Program-made: the position numbers and the translations under genes | Assembly: GCA_937894935.1 (NCBI GenBank) | Contig: CALAYC010000303.1 | Location: forward strand, 1-17,969 | Direction of reading: 5' to 3' | Source of the DNA: an uncultured Verrucomicrobiota bacterium | Lineage (GTDB): Bacteria > Verrucomicrobiota > Verrucomicrobiia > Limisphaerales > JADLHS01 | DNA: 17,969 bases | Shown here: positions 5,948-13,710 of the stretch, in pieces | How the letters are laid out: every line of letters starts with the position of its first letter | Position numbering within the stretch: the first letter of the stretch is position 1 | The notes under the pieces: generated by a model | Databases searched by the model: none | What the model saw: the letters and a program-made list of their open reading frames with translations, nothing else | Told to the model about the DNA's origin: nothing

Positions 5948-6912
5948 GTGCAGACAAATCCATCCTCGTAACGGGCGGTGCGGGCTTCATCGGATCGCAT
6001 CTGGTGGAGCGCTTGTTGCGGGACGGGCATCGCGTGGTGGTGGTGGACGATCTCTCCACGGGAAATCGGGAAAATCTCGCCTCAGTGGCAGGGAATCCGC
6101 GATTGAAAATCATCGAAGCCAAGGTTTCGGCGTGCGTTGCATTGCCGCGACTCGTACGAGAATCGGTAGCGATTTTTCATCTCGCAGCAGCGGTTGGCGT
6201 GGACCTGGTGGTGAAATCGCCAATTCACGTGTTGAAAAACAATATCCACGAAACCGAAACACTGCTCGAAGCAGCTGCTGTAGCGAATGTGCCTACGATC
6301 ATCGCCTCAACGTCCGAAGTTTACGGCAAGAGCGAGAAAACTGAATTCAGCGAGGACGATGATTTGTTAATCGGACCGCCCCAACATTCGCGTTGGGGTT
6401 ATGCGTGTTCGAAGTTGATGGACGAATTTATCGCCTTTGCTTACGCGCAGGAACGCGCGTTGCCCATCGTTATTGCGCGGTTGTTCAACACCGTTGGCCC
6501 GCGCCAGACCGGTCAATTCGGCATGGTGTTGCCACGCTTCATTGCCGCGGCGAAAAAGAATGAACCGTTGCGCGTTTTCGGTGATGGTCAGCAAAGTCGT
6601 TGTTTTTGCTACGTCCTCGATGCCGTGGAAGCGATGGTGCGATTGTGGCAAACGCCGGAAGCGCGCGGGCAGATTCTCAACGTTGGAAATACCGAAGAAG
6701 TGACGATTCTCGAACTCGCCAAGCAGGTCATCGCGACGCTGAATGCGCGATCCACCGTGGAATTCATTCCGTACGACAAAGCTTACGCGTCAGGATTCGA
6801 TGATATGCGGCGCCGCAAACCGCAGGTGGAAAAGCTGGAGCGCCTGATTCAATTTCGGCCACAAACGCCGTTGCGCGAAATTATCGAGCGCACGGCCGCA
6901 GCCATGGATTGA
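5944..6912 (+). CDS. NAD-dependent sugar epimerase/dehydratase (extended SDR)
   Basis: The 322-residue protein has the extended short-chain dehydrogenase fold used by UDP-glucose 4-epimerases and nucleotide-sugar dehydratases. The NAD-binding GGAGFIG is at 11-17 and the acidic residues VVDDLSTGN follow beta-2 at 34-41. The catalytic Thr/Ser is in ASTSEVYG (121-128), and the active-site Tyr153-x3-Lys157 lies in WGYACSK. The C-terminal substrate domain includes RLFNTVGPRQTGQFGMV and FGDGQQSRCFCYVLDAV, as in UDP-sugar epimerases and UDP-glucuronate decarboxylases. The precise nucleotide sugar cannot be told from sequence. It overlaps the amidase stop by 4 nt, implying translational coupling, and 19 nt separate it from the aminotransferase-like gene. 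Confidence 0.9.
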   Translation: MSADKSILVTGGAGFIGSHLVERLLRDGHRVVVVDDLSTGNRENLASVAGNPRLKIIEAKVSACVALPRLVRESVAIFHLAAAVGVDLVVKSPIHVLKNNIHETETLLEAAAVANVPTIIASTSEVYGKSEKTEFSEDDDLLIGPPQHSRWGYACSKLMDEFIAFAYAQERALPIVIARLFNTVGPRQTGQFGMVLPRFIAAAKKNEPLRVFGDGQQSRCFCYVLDAVEAMVRLWQTPEARGQILNVGNTEEVTILELAKQVIATLNARSTVEFIPYDKAYASGFDDMRRRKPQVEKLERLIQFRPQTPLREIIERTAAAMD

Positions 6913-6919
6913 AACCGCT

Positions 6920-6923
6920 GGAG
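6920..6923 (+). promoter_or_regulatory. Shine-Dalgarno sequence of the class V aminotransferase gene
   Basis: GGAG lies 8 nt before the ATG at 6932. It decides the start in favour of this ATG over the GTG one codon earlier. It is one of only a few clear Shine-Dalgarno sequences in the window. Confidence 0.6.
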
Positions 6924-6931
6924 ATTGCGTG

Positions 6932-8140
6932 ATGAAACGAACGCCGCATCTGGTCGCGTCGAAACCGAATCCGTTTCGCCGATATTGGAATCTTGCTCCG
7001 GGAATAGTCTTCTTAAATCACGGATCATTCGGCGCCTGTCCGAAAGCTGTTCTCGCGTATCAGGAAAAACTTCGGCGCGAAATGGAAGCCGAGCCGGTGC
7101 AATTTCTCTGGCGTCGCTACGAAGAACGTCTGGAGCCGGCGCGTCGGGCGTTGGCGAAATTTGTTGGCGCATCCTCGCGCGACATTGTTTTCACGACTAA
7201 CGCTACCAGCGGCATCAACGCGGTCTTGCGCTCGCTGAGGTTTCGTTCCGGAGATGAATTGCTGACGACGAGTCTGGATTACAACGCGTGTCGAAATGTG
7301 TTGAACGAAGTCGCGCGGCAAAGTGGCGCACGAGTTGTCGAAGCCAGAATACCGTTTCCGCTGCGATCCGCGGATGAAATCACAGAAGCCGTGCTGCGCG
7401 CGGTGACGAAACGCACGCGGTTGCTGTTGTTGGATCATGTCACCAGCAATACGGGAATCGTGTTGCCGGTGGAAAAGATCATTCGCGAAATGAAAGCACG
7501 CGGCATCGAGACGCTCGTGGACGGCGCGCACGCGCCCGGCATGTTGCCGTTGAATCTGCGCAAACTGCGACCGGGTTATTACGCGGCGAACCTGCACAAA
7601 TGGATTTGCGCTCCGAAAGGCGCGGCCTTTCTTTACGTGCGCGAGGATTTGCAGGACAGCATTCAGCCGCCCGTCATCAGTCACGGCAATAATCGTTCGC
7701 GACCCGGATTCACGCCCTTTCAAGATCGGTTCGACTGGCCGGGAACGCATGATCCGAGCGCATGGTTGAGCGTGCCGGAAGCGATTCGTTGGATGAACAA
7801 TCTGTTGCCGGGTGGATGGAATGAATTGCGGCAGCGGAATAATGAACAGGTTCGGCAAGCGCGCCGGTTTTTGTGTGCTCAGTTCGAAGTAGATCCGCCG
7901 GCACCGGAGACAATGCTCGGTTCGTTGGCGACGATTCCATTACCAAGTCGATTTCAGAATCGCAAAGCAACCGGCAAAATCGATCGGGAACAACTCGAGC
8001 TTTACGATCGATTTGGCATCGAAGTGCCGTTTTCGCGGTTCGGAAAACCAGAGCGACGTTGGCTGCGGATTTCCGCGCAGATTTACAATTCGTTCAGCGA
8101 CTACGAATATCTGGCCGCAGCCGTGGCGTCGCTGCGCTGA
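6932..8140 (+). CDS. Class V aminotransferase-fold PLP enzyme (isopenicillin N epimerase-like)
   Basis: The 402-residue protein belongs to the fold-type I PLP enzymes of the aminotransferase class V / cysteine desulfurase superfamily. The N-terminal FLNHGSFGACPKAV is the hallmark of the isopenicillin-N-epimerase-like (CefD) subgroup. Further landmarks are TTNATSGINAVLRS (phosphate-binding loop), LLLLDHVTSNTG, LVDGAHAPG (Asp198, pyridine nitrogen) and NLHKWICAPKGAAFLYV with the Schiff-base Lys223. There is no catalytic Cys loop as in desulfurases. Close relatives act as epimerases, lyases or ergothioneine-type C-S lyases, so the reaction is not predictable. It is the third gene of the amidase-epimerase unit, and its end faces the DUF1080 gene with only 4 bp between stop codons. 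Confidence 0.88.
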   Translation: MKRTPHLVASKPNPFRRYWNLAPGIVFLNHGSFGACPKAVLAYQEKLRREMEAEPVQFLWRRYEERLEPARRALAKFVGASSRDIVFTTNATSGINAVLRSLRFRSGDELLTTSLDYNACRNVLNEVARQSGARVVEARIPFPLRSADEITEAVLRAVTKRTRLLLLDHVTSNTGIVLPVEKIIREMKARGIETLVDGAHAPGMLPLNLRKLRPGYYAANLHKWICAPKGAAFLYVREDLQDSIQPPVISHGNNRSRPGFTPFQDRFDWPGTHDPSAWLSVPEAIRWMNNLLPGGWNELRQRNNEQVRQARRFLCAQFEVDPPAPETMLGSLATIPLPSRFQNRKATGKIDREQLELYDRFGIEVPFSRFGKPERRWLRISAQIYNSFSDYEYLAAAVASLR

Positions 8141-8144
8141 GCGG

Positions 8145-8825
8145 TTAATTCACCTTCAACTCGCGAATTCGCATGTTGCGATACCATGCTTCGTCGTTGT
8201 GATTTGTGAGCAGAATGTGGCCTTTGATTTTGTCACCGAAACCGGGCGCATTTTTAAATTTGCTCTGCGCTAACGCGGCTTTGGTTTCGGCACTGCCCAA
8301 TTCGTACTCGAGCACCTTCTCGCCGTTCAACCAATGTTCAATCTGATTCCCACGCACGACCAGCCGGGAACGATTCCACTCGCCAACCGGTTTGGGGTTT
8401 GTCGCGCGCTGCACCGGTAGAACGTCGTAAAACGTCGCTGTTTTGTGTTTGGGATTCGGGGCCGTGCTGTCGTCAATCATCTGGTATTCGTGGCCGGGCG
8501 CGTTGGGACGTGATTCGGTGACGAGATACTTCAAGCCGTTGTTACCCTTGGGGGCGACTTTCCATTCCCATTCCAATTCGTAATTGTCGTACGCTTGAAC
8601 CGAAACCAGTTCGCCGCCTTTACCGCCGGCTGCGAGGTGCAACACGCCATCCTTAATCGTCCAGCCGGTTTGCGGAAAACCCGAGCCGCGATACGTACGC
8701 CAGAGATTCGTCGTGTTCGAGCCGAGCAGCGGTTGCCAATCACCGGGACCGGAAGATTGAGAGCAAATGGAACAACACGCGGAAACCAACACCGCGCAAC
8801 CGAGTAGAGTCAAAGCTTTAATCAT
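8145..8825 (-). CDS. DUF1080 (3-keto-disaccharide hydrolase-like) lipoprotein
   Basis: This 226-residue secreted protein has a lipoprotein signal: MIKALTLLGCAVLVSAC, lipobox VSAC, lipidated Cys17, followed by two more cysteines at 18 and 21. The rest is a single concanavalin/LamG-like beta-sandwich domain of the DUF1080 family. It shows YELEWEWKVAPKGNNGLKY, GHEYQMIDD, GEWNRSRLVV and HWLNGEKVLEYELG, followed by HILLTNHNDEAWYRNMRIREL. DUF1080 proteins are numerous in Verrucomicrobiota, Planctomycetota and Bacteroidota. Some members hydrolyse 3-keto-glycosides in sugar breakdown; I infer a similar surface or periplasmic role here. It begins 15 nt after the ffh stop on the same strand, so it may ride on the ffh transcript, though no functional link is apparent. 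Confidence 0.88.
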   Translation of the reverse strand: MIKALTLLGCAVLVSACCSICSQSSGPGDWQPLLGSNTTNLWRTYRGSGFPQTGWTIKDGVLHLAAGGKGGELVSVQAYDNYELEWEWKVAPKGNNGLKYLVTESRPNAPGHEYQMIDDSTAPNPKHKTATFYDVLPVQRATNPKPVGEWNRSRLVVRGNQIEHWLNGEKVLEYELGSAETKAALAQSKFKNAPGFGDKIKGHILLTNHNDEAWYRNMRIRELKVN

Positions 8826-8840
8826 TATGGTTGTGGAGTT

Positions 8841-10184
8841 TTAACGACGGAACATTCCTGGCATGCCGCCGCCCATGCGCGACATCATTTTCTGAAACTT
8901 GCCCATCTTCTTCATCATTTGCTGCATCTGCGCGAACTTGTTCAACATCGTATTCAGTTCGGTCACCGTGACACCGCTTCCTTTGGCAATGCGTTGACGG
9001 CGTTTGGCATTCAGGATTTGCGGATTCTTGCGTTCTTTGGGCGTCATGGCGCAAATCATCGCCTCCATGTGTTTGAACTCCCGTTCCTGTTTCTCGAGGT
9101 CCACCTGCTTTAACGCTTCCGCGCCGCCGGGCAACATTTTCATGATGCTGTCGAGCGGACCGAGCTTTTTCATCTGGCGCAATTGTTCGAGAAAGTCTTC
9201 CAGCGTGAATTCGCCTTTGCGCATTTTTTCTTCCATGCGCTTGGCATCTTCGAGGTCCACGGCTTCGGCGGCTTTTTCAACCAGGCTGACGACGTCACCC
9301 ATGCCGAGAATGCGTGATGCCATACGTTCCGGATGAAACGGCTCGAAATCCTCCAGCTTTTCGCCGACGCCCATGAACTTAATCGGCTTGCCGGTAACGG
9401 ATTTCATGCTGAGCGCCGCACCGCCTCGCGCGTCGCCATCCAGCTTGGTGAGAATTGAACCGGTAATATTCAGCGCCTGGTCGAAATGCGTCGCAACGTT
9501 TACCGCTTCCTGACCGGTGGCGGCGTCGAGGACGAGCAGAATTTCCTGCGGTTTGACGAGGTCGCGCAAACGAACCAGTTCCTGCACGAGCGGCTCATCA
9601 ATCTGCAAACGACCGGCGGTGTCGAAAATAATCGTGTTTCGGCTGTTTTCCTGAGCGAACGTGAGCGCTTCCTTCGCGATTTTTAACACATCGGTTTCGC
9701 CGCGTTTGACGAAGACCGGGATATTCAACTGTTTGCCGAGCGTTTCGAGCTGGTCCATGGCCGCCGGGCGATACACGTCCGCTGCGACGAGCAACGGTTG
9801 TCGGCCCTGCTTTTGAATGAGCCGCGCCAGTTTGGCGGAGGAAGTCGTTTTTCCCGCGCCATGCAGACCGACCATCATGATGCTGGTGGGATTTTTATCG
9901 AAATTGATTCCGGCATTTTCCGAGCCCAACAGTTCCACCAGCTCATCGTGAATGATCTTCACGATTTGCTGACCGGGCTGAACGCTTTGGACGACTTCTG
10001 CGCCGATAGATTTGGCTTTAACGCGCTCAATGAAATCGCGCGCCACCTTGAAATTGACATCCGCTTCCAGCAGCGCCATCCGGACATCGCGCAACGCATC
10101 CGACACGTTGCTCTCCGAAATTTTTCCCATGCCGCGCAAATTGCGGAAGGCGGTTTGAAGTTTGTTGCTGAGCGATTCGAACAT
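8841..10184 (-). CDS. ffh: Signal recognition particle protein Ffh (SRP54)
   Basis: This 447-residue GTPase binds signal sequences of nascent membrane and secreted proteins with the SRP RNA and docks to FtsY. The N domain is at 1-95 (MFESLSNKLQTAFRNLRG). The G domain follows with P-loop GLHGAGKTT (106-114), AADVYRPAA (135-142), DTAGR (188-192) and TKLDGDARGG (246-255). The M domain starts at about 296, with the hydrophobic finger loop LGPLDSIMKMLPG, the RNA-binding RRQRIAKGSG (395-404) and a Met-rich end (QMQQMMKKMGKF, GGGMPGMFRR). The length is normal. His108 in the P-loop region replaces the Gln usual in GLQGxGKTT; probably harmless. The only candidate Shine-Dalgarno sequence is GGGAGG about 16 nt upstream, too far to be convincing. 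Confidence 0.97.
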   Translation of the reverse strand: MFESLSNKLQTAFRNLRGMGKISESNVSDALRDVRMALLEADVNFKVARDFIERVKAKSIGAEVVQSVQPGQQIVKIIHDELVELLGSENAGINFDKNPTSIMMVGLHGAGKTTSSAKLARLIQKQGRQPLLVAADVYRPAAMDQLETLGKQLNIPVFVKRGETDVLKIAKEALTFAQENSRNTIIFDTAGRLQIDEPLVQELVRLRDLVKPQEILLVLDAATGQEAVNVATHFDQALNITGSILTKLDGDARGGAALSMKSVTGKPIKFMGVGEKLEDFEPFHPERMASRILGMGDVVSLVEKAAEAVDLEDAKRMEEKMRKGEFTLEDFLEQLRQMKKLGPLDSIMKMLPGGAEALKQVDLEKQEREFKHMEAMICAMTPKERKNPQILNAKRRQRIAKGSGVTVTELNTMLNKFAQMQQMMKKMGKFQKMMSRMGGGMPGMFRR

Positions 10185-10411
10185 CGCGGCAGCCTAAAAC
10201 CTCCCGAAGCGTCGCGCAAGATGTGCCGGTTTGAACGTCAAACATTGTCGCGGCGATAAAGATCAACGGATTTGAATAATGTCCGTCAGGCGGAAAGAGA
10301 TTTGTGCATTTGAATTACAGAAATCGGTTCAGGTTCGAACAAAAAATTCCGATAAACAGATGGGTGTCGGAGAGTTAAAGGTATATGGAAGGATTGAAGC
10401 ATAACCGAAGC

Positions 10412-10439
10412 TTGCCACAACCCTTTTGTCGTGTATTCT
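10412..10439 (+). promoter_or_regulatory. Candidate sigma70-type promoter of the response regulator operon
   Basis: TTGCCA (10412-10417, five of six consensus positions) and TATTCT (10434-10439, four of six) are separated by 16 nt. Transcription would start near 10446, a few bases before the inverted repeat at 10450-10466. It lies in the 290-bp gap between the divergent ffh and response regulator genes (10185-10474). The rest of that gap shows no ORF or RNA gene that I can recognise, and I found no SRP RNA signature in it. Confidence 0.45.
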
Positions 10440-10449
10440 ACGGAACGCT

Positions 10450-10466
10450 CTCAGGATTCTCCTGAG
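10450..10466 (+). promoter_or_regulatory. Hairpin covering the response regulator ribosome binding site
   Basis: CTCAGGA (10450-10456) and TCCTGAG (10460-10466) form a perfect 7-bp inverted repeat with a 3-nt TTC loop. The right arm contains most of the Shine-Dalgarno sequence GAGG (10464-10467), which lies 7 nt before the ATG at 10475. In RNA the stem would hide the ribosome binding site. In DNA the same palindrome could be a dimer-binding operator just after the transcription start. Confidence 0.5.
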
Positions 10467-10474
10467 GTCGAATC

Positions 10475-11158
10475 ATGCTTGCCATGAGCATTGCTAAAAA
10501 GAAGATCAAAATCTTGCTGGTTGACGATCACCCGGTGGTTCGCAAGGGGTTGTTGTCCTGCCTTTCCAACAAAGAAAACCTGAAAATCGTCGGGGAAGCG
10601 AGCAATGGCCAGGAAGCCCTCAAACTTGCCAAAGAACAGGAGCCGGACATTGTGCTCATGGACGTTTCAATGCCGGGAATGGACGGCCTGGCAGTCGCTG
10701 AAGCCCTCCGTAAAGACGTGCCTCAGACGAAAATCCTCGTGCTTTCCATGCAATCCACCCGCGATCCCGTGTTGCGACTCATTAAAGCCGGTGCGCGCGG
10801 TTACGTTTTGAAAGACGCACCGACGGATGAATTGGTTAACGCCATCGAAACGGTTTATGCGGGCGAGGCTTATTTCAGCAAGCCCGTCGCGCAGATTGCA
10901 CTCAATCAATACATCTCGGACGCTGACGACACGAAGCCGGTTGCCAAGCTCAGTGAGCGCGAACGCGAAGTCCTGGCGTTGATCGCTGAAGGCAAGAGTA
11001 ACAAGGAAATCGCCATGCAACTCGGCATCGGCGTGCGCACTACGGAGACGCATCGCGAACGCATTATGCGTAAGCTGGATATTCATAGCGTCGCCGGTCT
11101 GACGAAGTTTGCCATCGCCAACGGCATTTCGTCATTGGAAGAGAAACCCAAGGGTTGA
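10475..11158 (+). CDS. NarL/LuxR-family two-component response regulator
   Basis: The 227-residue protein has an N-terminal receiver domain (about 11-130). The acidic pair is Asp17/Asp18 (LLVDDHPVVRKG), the phosphoacceptor Asp63 (LMDVSMPGMDG), the switch Ser91 (LVLSMQ) and Lys113 (GYVLKDAPTDEL). A C-terminal LuxR-type helix-turn-helix follows (about 158-220), with LSEREREVLALIAEGKSNKEIA and the recognition helix region RTTETHRERIMRKL. Thr190 replaces the usual Val of TVETHR. The ATG at 10475 is favoured over the in-frame ATG at 10484 because the Shine-Dalgarno sequence GAGG is 7 nt away. No sensor kinase lies in the window. A sodium:solute symporter gene starts 12 nt after its stop. The target genes are unknown. 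Confidence 0.94.
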   Translation: MLAMSIAKKKIKILLVDDHPVVRKGLLSCLSNKENLKIVGEASNGQEALKLAKEQEPDIVLMDVSMPGMDGLAVAEALRKDVPQTKILVLSMQSTRDPVLRLIKAGARGYVLKDAPTDELVNAIETVYAGEAYFSKPVAQIALNQYISDADDTKPVAKLSEREREVLALIAEGKSNKEIAMQLGIGVRTTETHRERIMRKLDIHSVAGLTKFAIANGISSLEEKPKG

Positions 11159-11170
11159 TTCAGCCGCTGC

Positions 11171-12637
11171 ATGTCTCCGGCTTTAATTCTGGGGTGCGTT
11201 GGAGCTTACTTCGCATTCCTGCTCCTGATCGCGTGGTACACCAGCCGCAATGCCGGTAACAGCGCTTATTTCCTCGGTAACAAAGCATCGCCCTGGTACG
11301 CCGTAGCCTTCGGGCTATTGGGCGATTCTCTCTCGGGCGTTACCTTCATTTCTGTTCCGGGCAAAGTGGCTGCCGATCAATTTTCCTATCTGCAAATCGT
11401 ATTCGGCTATGTGCTCGGGTATGTGGTCATTGCCGAAATTCTGTTGCCGCTCTATTACAAGCTGAACCTCACTTCGATTTACAGCTATCTGCGACAGCGA
11501 TTCGGCCCCAACTCACAGAAAATCGGCTCGCTCTTTTTCCTGTTGTCGCGATTGCTCGGAGCGGCGGCGCGCTTGTTCCTCGCCGCAAACGTATTTCAAA
11601 CGTTCGTCTTTGCTCGCTGGAACATTCCTTTTGGGCTCACAGTCAGTGTGACCATTGGTTTGATTCTGCTCTACACTTATCGCGGCGGTATTAAAACGCT
11701 CGTCTGGACTGATACGTTTCAATCCACCTTCCTGCTGTTGGGCGTCGTGTTATCCATAGCGGCCATCGCGAGCGACCTTGACCTGGGTCTCGGCGGTTTG
11801 ATTGACATGGTGAAAAACAGCGAAATGTCGAAAACGTTTTTCTGGGACTGGCGCGCGACGAATTATTTCTGGAAACAATTCTTCGCCGGTGCGTTCATCG
11901 CTATCGCCATGACGGGGCTTGACCAGAACATGATGCAGAAAAATTTGAGCTGCCGTTCGCTGAGTGCGGCCAAAAAGAACATCTACGCGTTCACCAGCAT
12001 CATGGTGTTTGTGAATCTTTTCTTTGTTTCGCTCGGTGTATTGCTGTTCCAATACGCGGCAACGAAAGGCATTGAGATTCCTGCGAAAACCGACGCGCTA
12101 TTTCCAACGCTCGCGCTCAATCATCTCGGCACAATGGCCGCCGTGATTTTTATCGTAGGGTTGACGGCAGCGACCTTTTCCAGTGCGGATTCCGTGCTCA
12201 CAACGCTGACGACGTCATTCTGCATTGATATTCTCGGCATGGAAGAACGCAAAGAAATGACCGAGGCACAGCGCACCAGACTCCGCCACAAAGTCCATGT
12301 AGCGTTTGCGATTTTGCTCTGGCTCGTCATCCTCGCGTTTCAGGCGCTGAACAGCAAAGCGATCATTGACGCCATCTTCACTCTGGCGAGTTACACCTAC
12401 GGGCCGTTGTTGGGATTGTTCGCGTTTGGGTTGTTCAGCAAAGGCAAAGCGCAAGACCGTTGGGTGCCGATTGTCTGCTGTGTTTCACCGCTGTTGTGTT
12501 TCGTGTTACAACAGAATTCCGCAGCGTGGTTTCACGGCTACAAACTCGGATTTGAACTGCTGATCCTGAACGGCTTGTTGACCTGCCTCGGCCTCTGGTT
12601 GATTCGCGCTAAATCTCCGGCGACTGTCGCGTCATGA
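11171..12637 (+). CDS. Sodium:solute symporter (SSS family)
   Basis: This 488-residue inner-membrane transporter has roughly thirteen hydrophobic helices and belongs to the SSS family, which couples sodium entry to uptake of sugars, amino acids, organic acids or similar. Family landmarks are FGLLGDSLSGVTFISVPG (48-64), YRGGIKTLVWTDTFQ (170-184), the GLDQNMMQKNLSCRS loop (249-263) and TAATFSSADSVLTTL (332-346), which carries the second sodium site. A basic/acidic cytoplasmic loop (EERKEMTEAQRTRLRHK) follows. There is no kinase or other C-terminal signalling domain. The substrate is not predictable. It lies 12 nt after the response regulator and overlaps the dihydrouridine synthase start by 4 nt (ATGA), so these three are probably one transcript. 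Confidence 0.94.
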   Translation: MSPALILGCVGAYFAFLLLIAWYTSRNAGNSAYFLGNKASPWYAVAFGLLGDSLSGVTFISVPGKVAADQFSYLQIVFGYVLGYVVIAEILLPLYYKLNLTSIYSYLRQRFGPNSQKIGSLFFLLSRLLGAAARLFLAANVFQTFVFARWNIPFGLTVSVTIGLILLYTYRGGIKTLVWTDTFQSTFLLLGVVLSIAAIASDLDLGLGGLIDMVKNSEMSKTFFWDWRATNYFWKQFFAGAFIAIAMTGLDQNMMQKNLSCRSLSAAKKNIYAFTSIMVFVNLFFVSLGVLLFQYAATKGIEIPAKTDALFPTLALNHLGTMAAVIFIVGLTAATFSSADSVLTTLTTSFCIDILGMEERKEMTEAQRTRLRHKVHVAFAILLWLVILAFQALNSKAIIDAIFTLASYTYGPLLGLFAFGLFSKGKAQDRWVPIVCCVSPLLCFVLQQNSAAWFHGYKLGFELLILNGLLTCLGLWLIRAKSPATVAS

Positions 12638-13710
12638 ATCATCGCGAGCAGTTTGATGCGTTGCTGCGGAGCGACGCTCCGTTTCTCGCGCTCGCACCAA
12701 TGCAGGATGTTACCGATGCCGCTTTCTGGAAACTCATGCATCGCTACGGCGGCGCGGATGTTTACTGGACCGAATATTTTCGCGTTCACGCCGTATCGCG
12801 TCCGGAGAAATGGATTCTCGAATCCATCGAACAGAATCCCACCGGCCGACCGGTCATCGCGCAGATGATCGGCAACGATATTCCGTCACTCATCCGCACG
12901 GCGAAAGAATTGCAACACCTGCCCGTCGCTGCGATCGACCTGAATCTTGGCTGTCCAGCGCCCATTGTTTATCGCAAATGTGCGGGTGGTGGATTATTGC
13001 GCGAACCACAACGGGTTGACGCGATTCTCGGTGCGTTGCGCGACGCGGTAAGCATCAAGTTCACCGTGAAAACGCGCGTGGGTTTCAGCGACGTGCGCGA
13101 GTTCGATACCTTGCTGCCCATCTTCGCCAAACATGCACTGGATGCACTTACCGTTCACGCTCGCACGGTGACACAGATGTATCGGTTGCCCGTGCATTAC
13201 GATTTGATTCGCCGCGCCGCTGAAACTCTGAAGTGTCCGGTAATCGCCAACGGCCATGTTTATTCTGCTGTCCAGGCTCAGGAGCTTTTGATTCAAACCA
13301 GGGCGCGCGGATTGATGATCGGGCGGGGCGTGATTCGGAGTCCGTGGTTGTTCAATCAAATCCGCCAACAGTTACGGGGCGAACCGGTCACGTTTCCAAC
13401 TGGACGCGAGGTGTTCGGTTACATCGAAGCGTTGTGGGAATCGCAGGCCAGCTTCGATGCGCCGGAAAAAATTCAATGCGAGCGCATGAAGAAGTTCATG
13501 AATTATCTCGGCGAAGGCGTGACGGGAGATTTTCTGCATCGCATTCGGCGGTCGCAAACGCGCGCTGAGTTTTTCAGCATCTGCACAGAGTTCTTCAATC
13601 ACGATGAACCGATGCGCCTCGAACCGGTGGCCAAATCGGAAGCGCCGCAAAGTGCTCAAACCGATTCACAAAACGGCGATGAAACTTGCGTATCGGGCGC
13701 AAGCTGTTGA
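12634..13710 (+). CDS. dus: tRNA-dihydrouridine synthase
   Basis: The 358-residue flavoprotein reduces specific uridines in tRNA to dihydrouridine with NADPH. The TIM-barrel signature starts with FLALAPMQDVTDAAF (17-31). Then come the family pattern LNLGCPAPIVYRKCAGGGLL with Cys107 as the likely catalytic acid, the FMN/RNA-contacting Lys146 (FTVKTRVG), His175 (LTVHARTV), Asn206 (VIANGHV) and the phosphate-binding MIGRGV (228-233). The GGG after the GCP segment resembles DusC-like members more than DusA/B, but I would not assign the subtype or the modified position. The tail after about residue 330 is Ser/Gln/Asp-rich and probably disordered. Its start overlaps the symporter stop and its TGA shares one base with the ATG of the next gene. 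Confidence 0.93.
   Translation: MNHREQFDALLRSDAPFLALAPMQDVTDAAFWKLMHRYGGADVYWTEYFRVHAVSRPEKWILESIEQNPTGRPVIAQMIGNDIPSLIRTAKELQHLPVAAIDLNLGCPAPIVYRKCAGGGLLREPQRVDAILGALRDAVSIKFTVKTRVGFSDVREFDTLLPIFAKHALDALTVHARTVTQMYRLPVHYDLIRRAAETLKCPVIANGHVYSAVQAQELLIQTRARGLMIGRGVIRSPWLFNQIRQQLRGEPVTFPTGREVFGYIEALWESQASFDAPEKIQCERMKKFMNYLGEGVTGDFLHRIRRSQTRAEFFSICTEFFNHDEPMRLEPVAKSEAPQSAQTDSQNGDETCVSGASC

Noticed and set aside
7025..7858. A 277-codon reverse frame opposite the aminotransferase-like gene
   Set aside because: The forward frame carries all PLP motifs; the reverse translation is rich in Arg/Gln/His without family features.
10185..10411. SRP RNA gene next to ffh
   Set aside because: I could not find the conserved SRP RNA tetraloop/asymmetric loop pattern in this gap.
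13686..13709. TTG start for the YiiX-like protein
   Set aside because: The ATG at 13710 overlaps the dus stop (TGATG), a typical coupling arrangement, and still leaves a basic segment before the membrane span.
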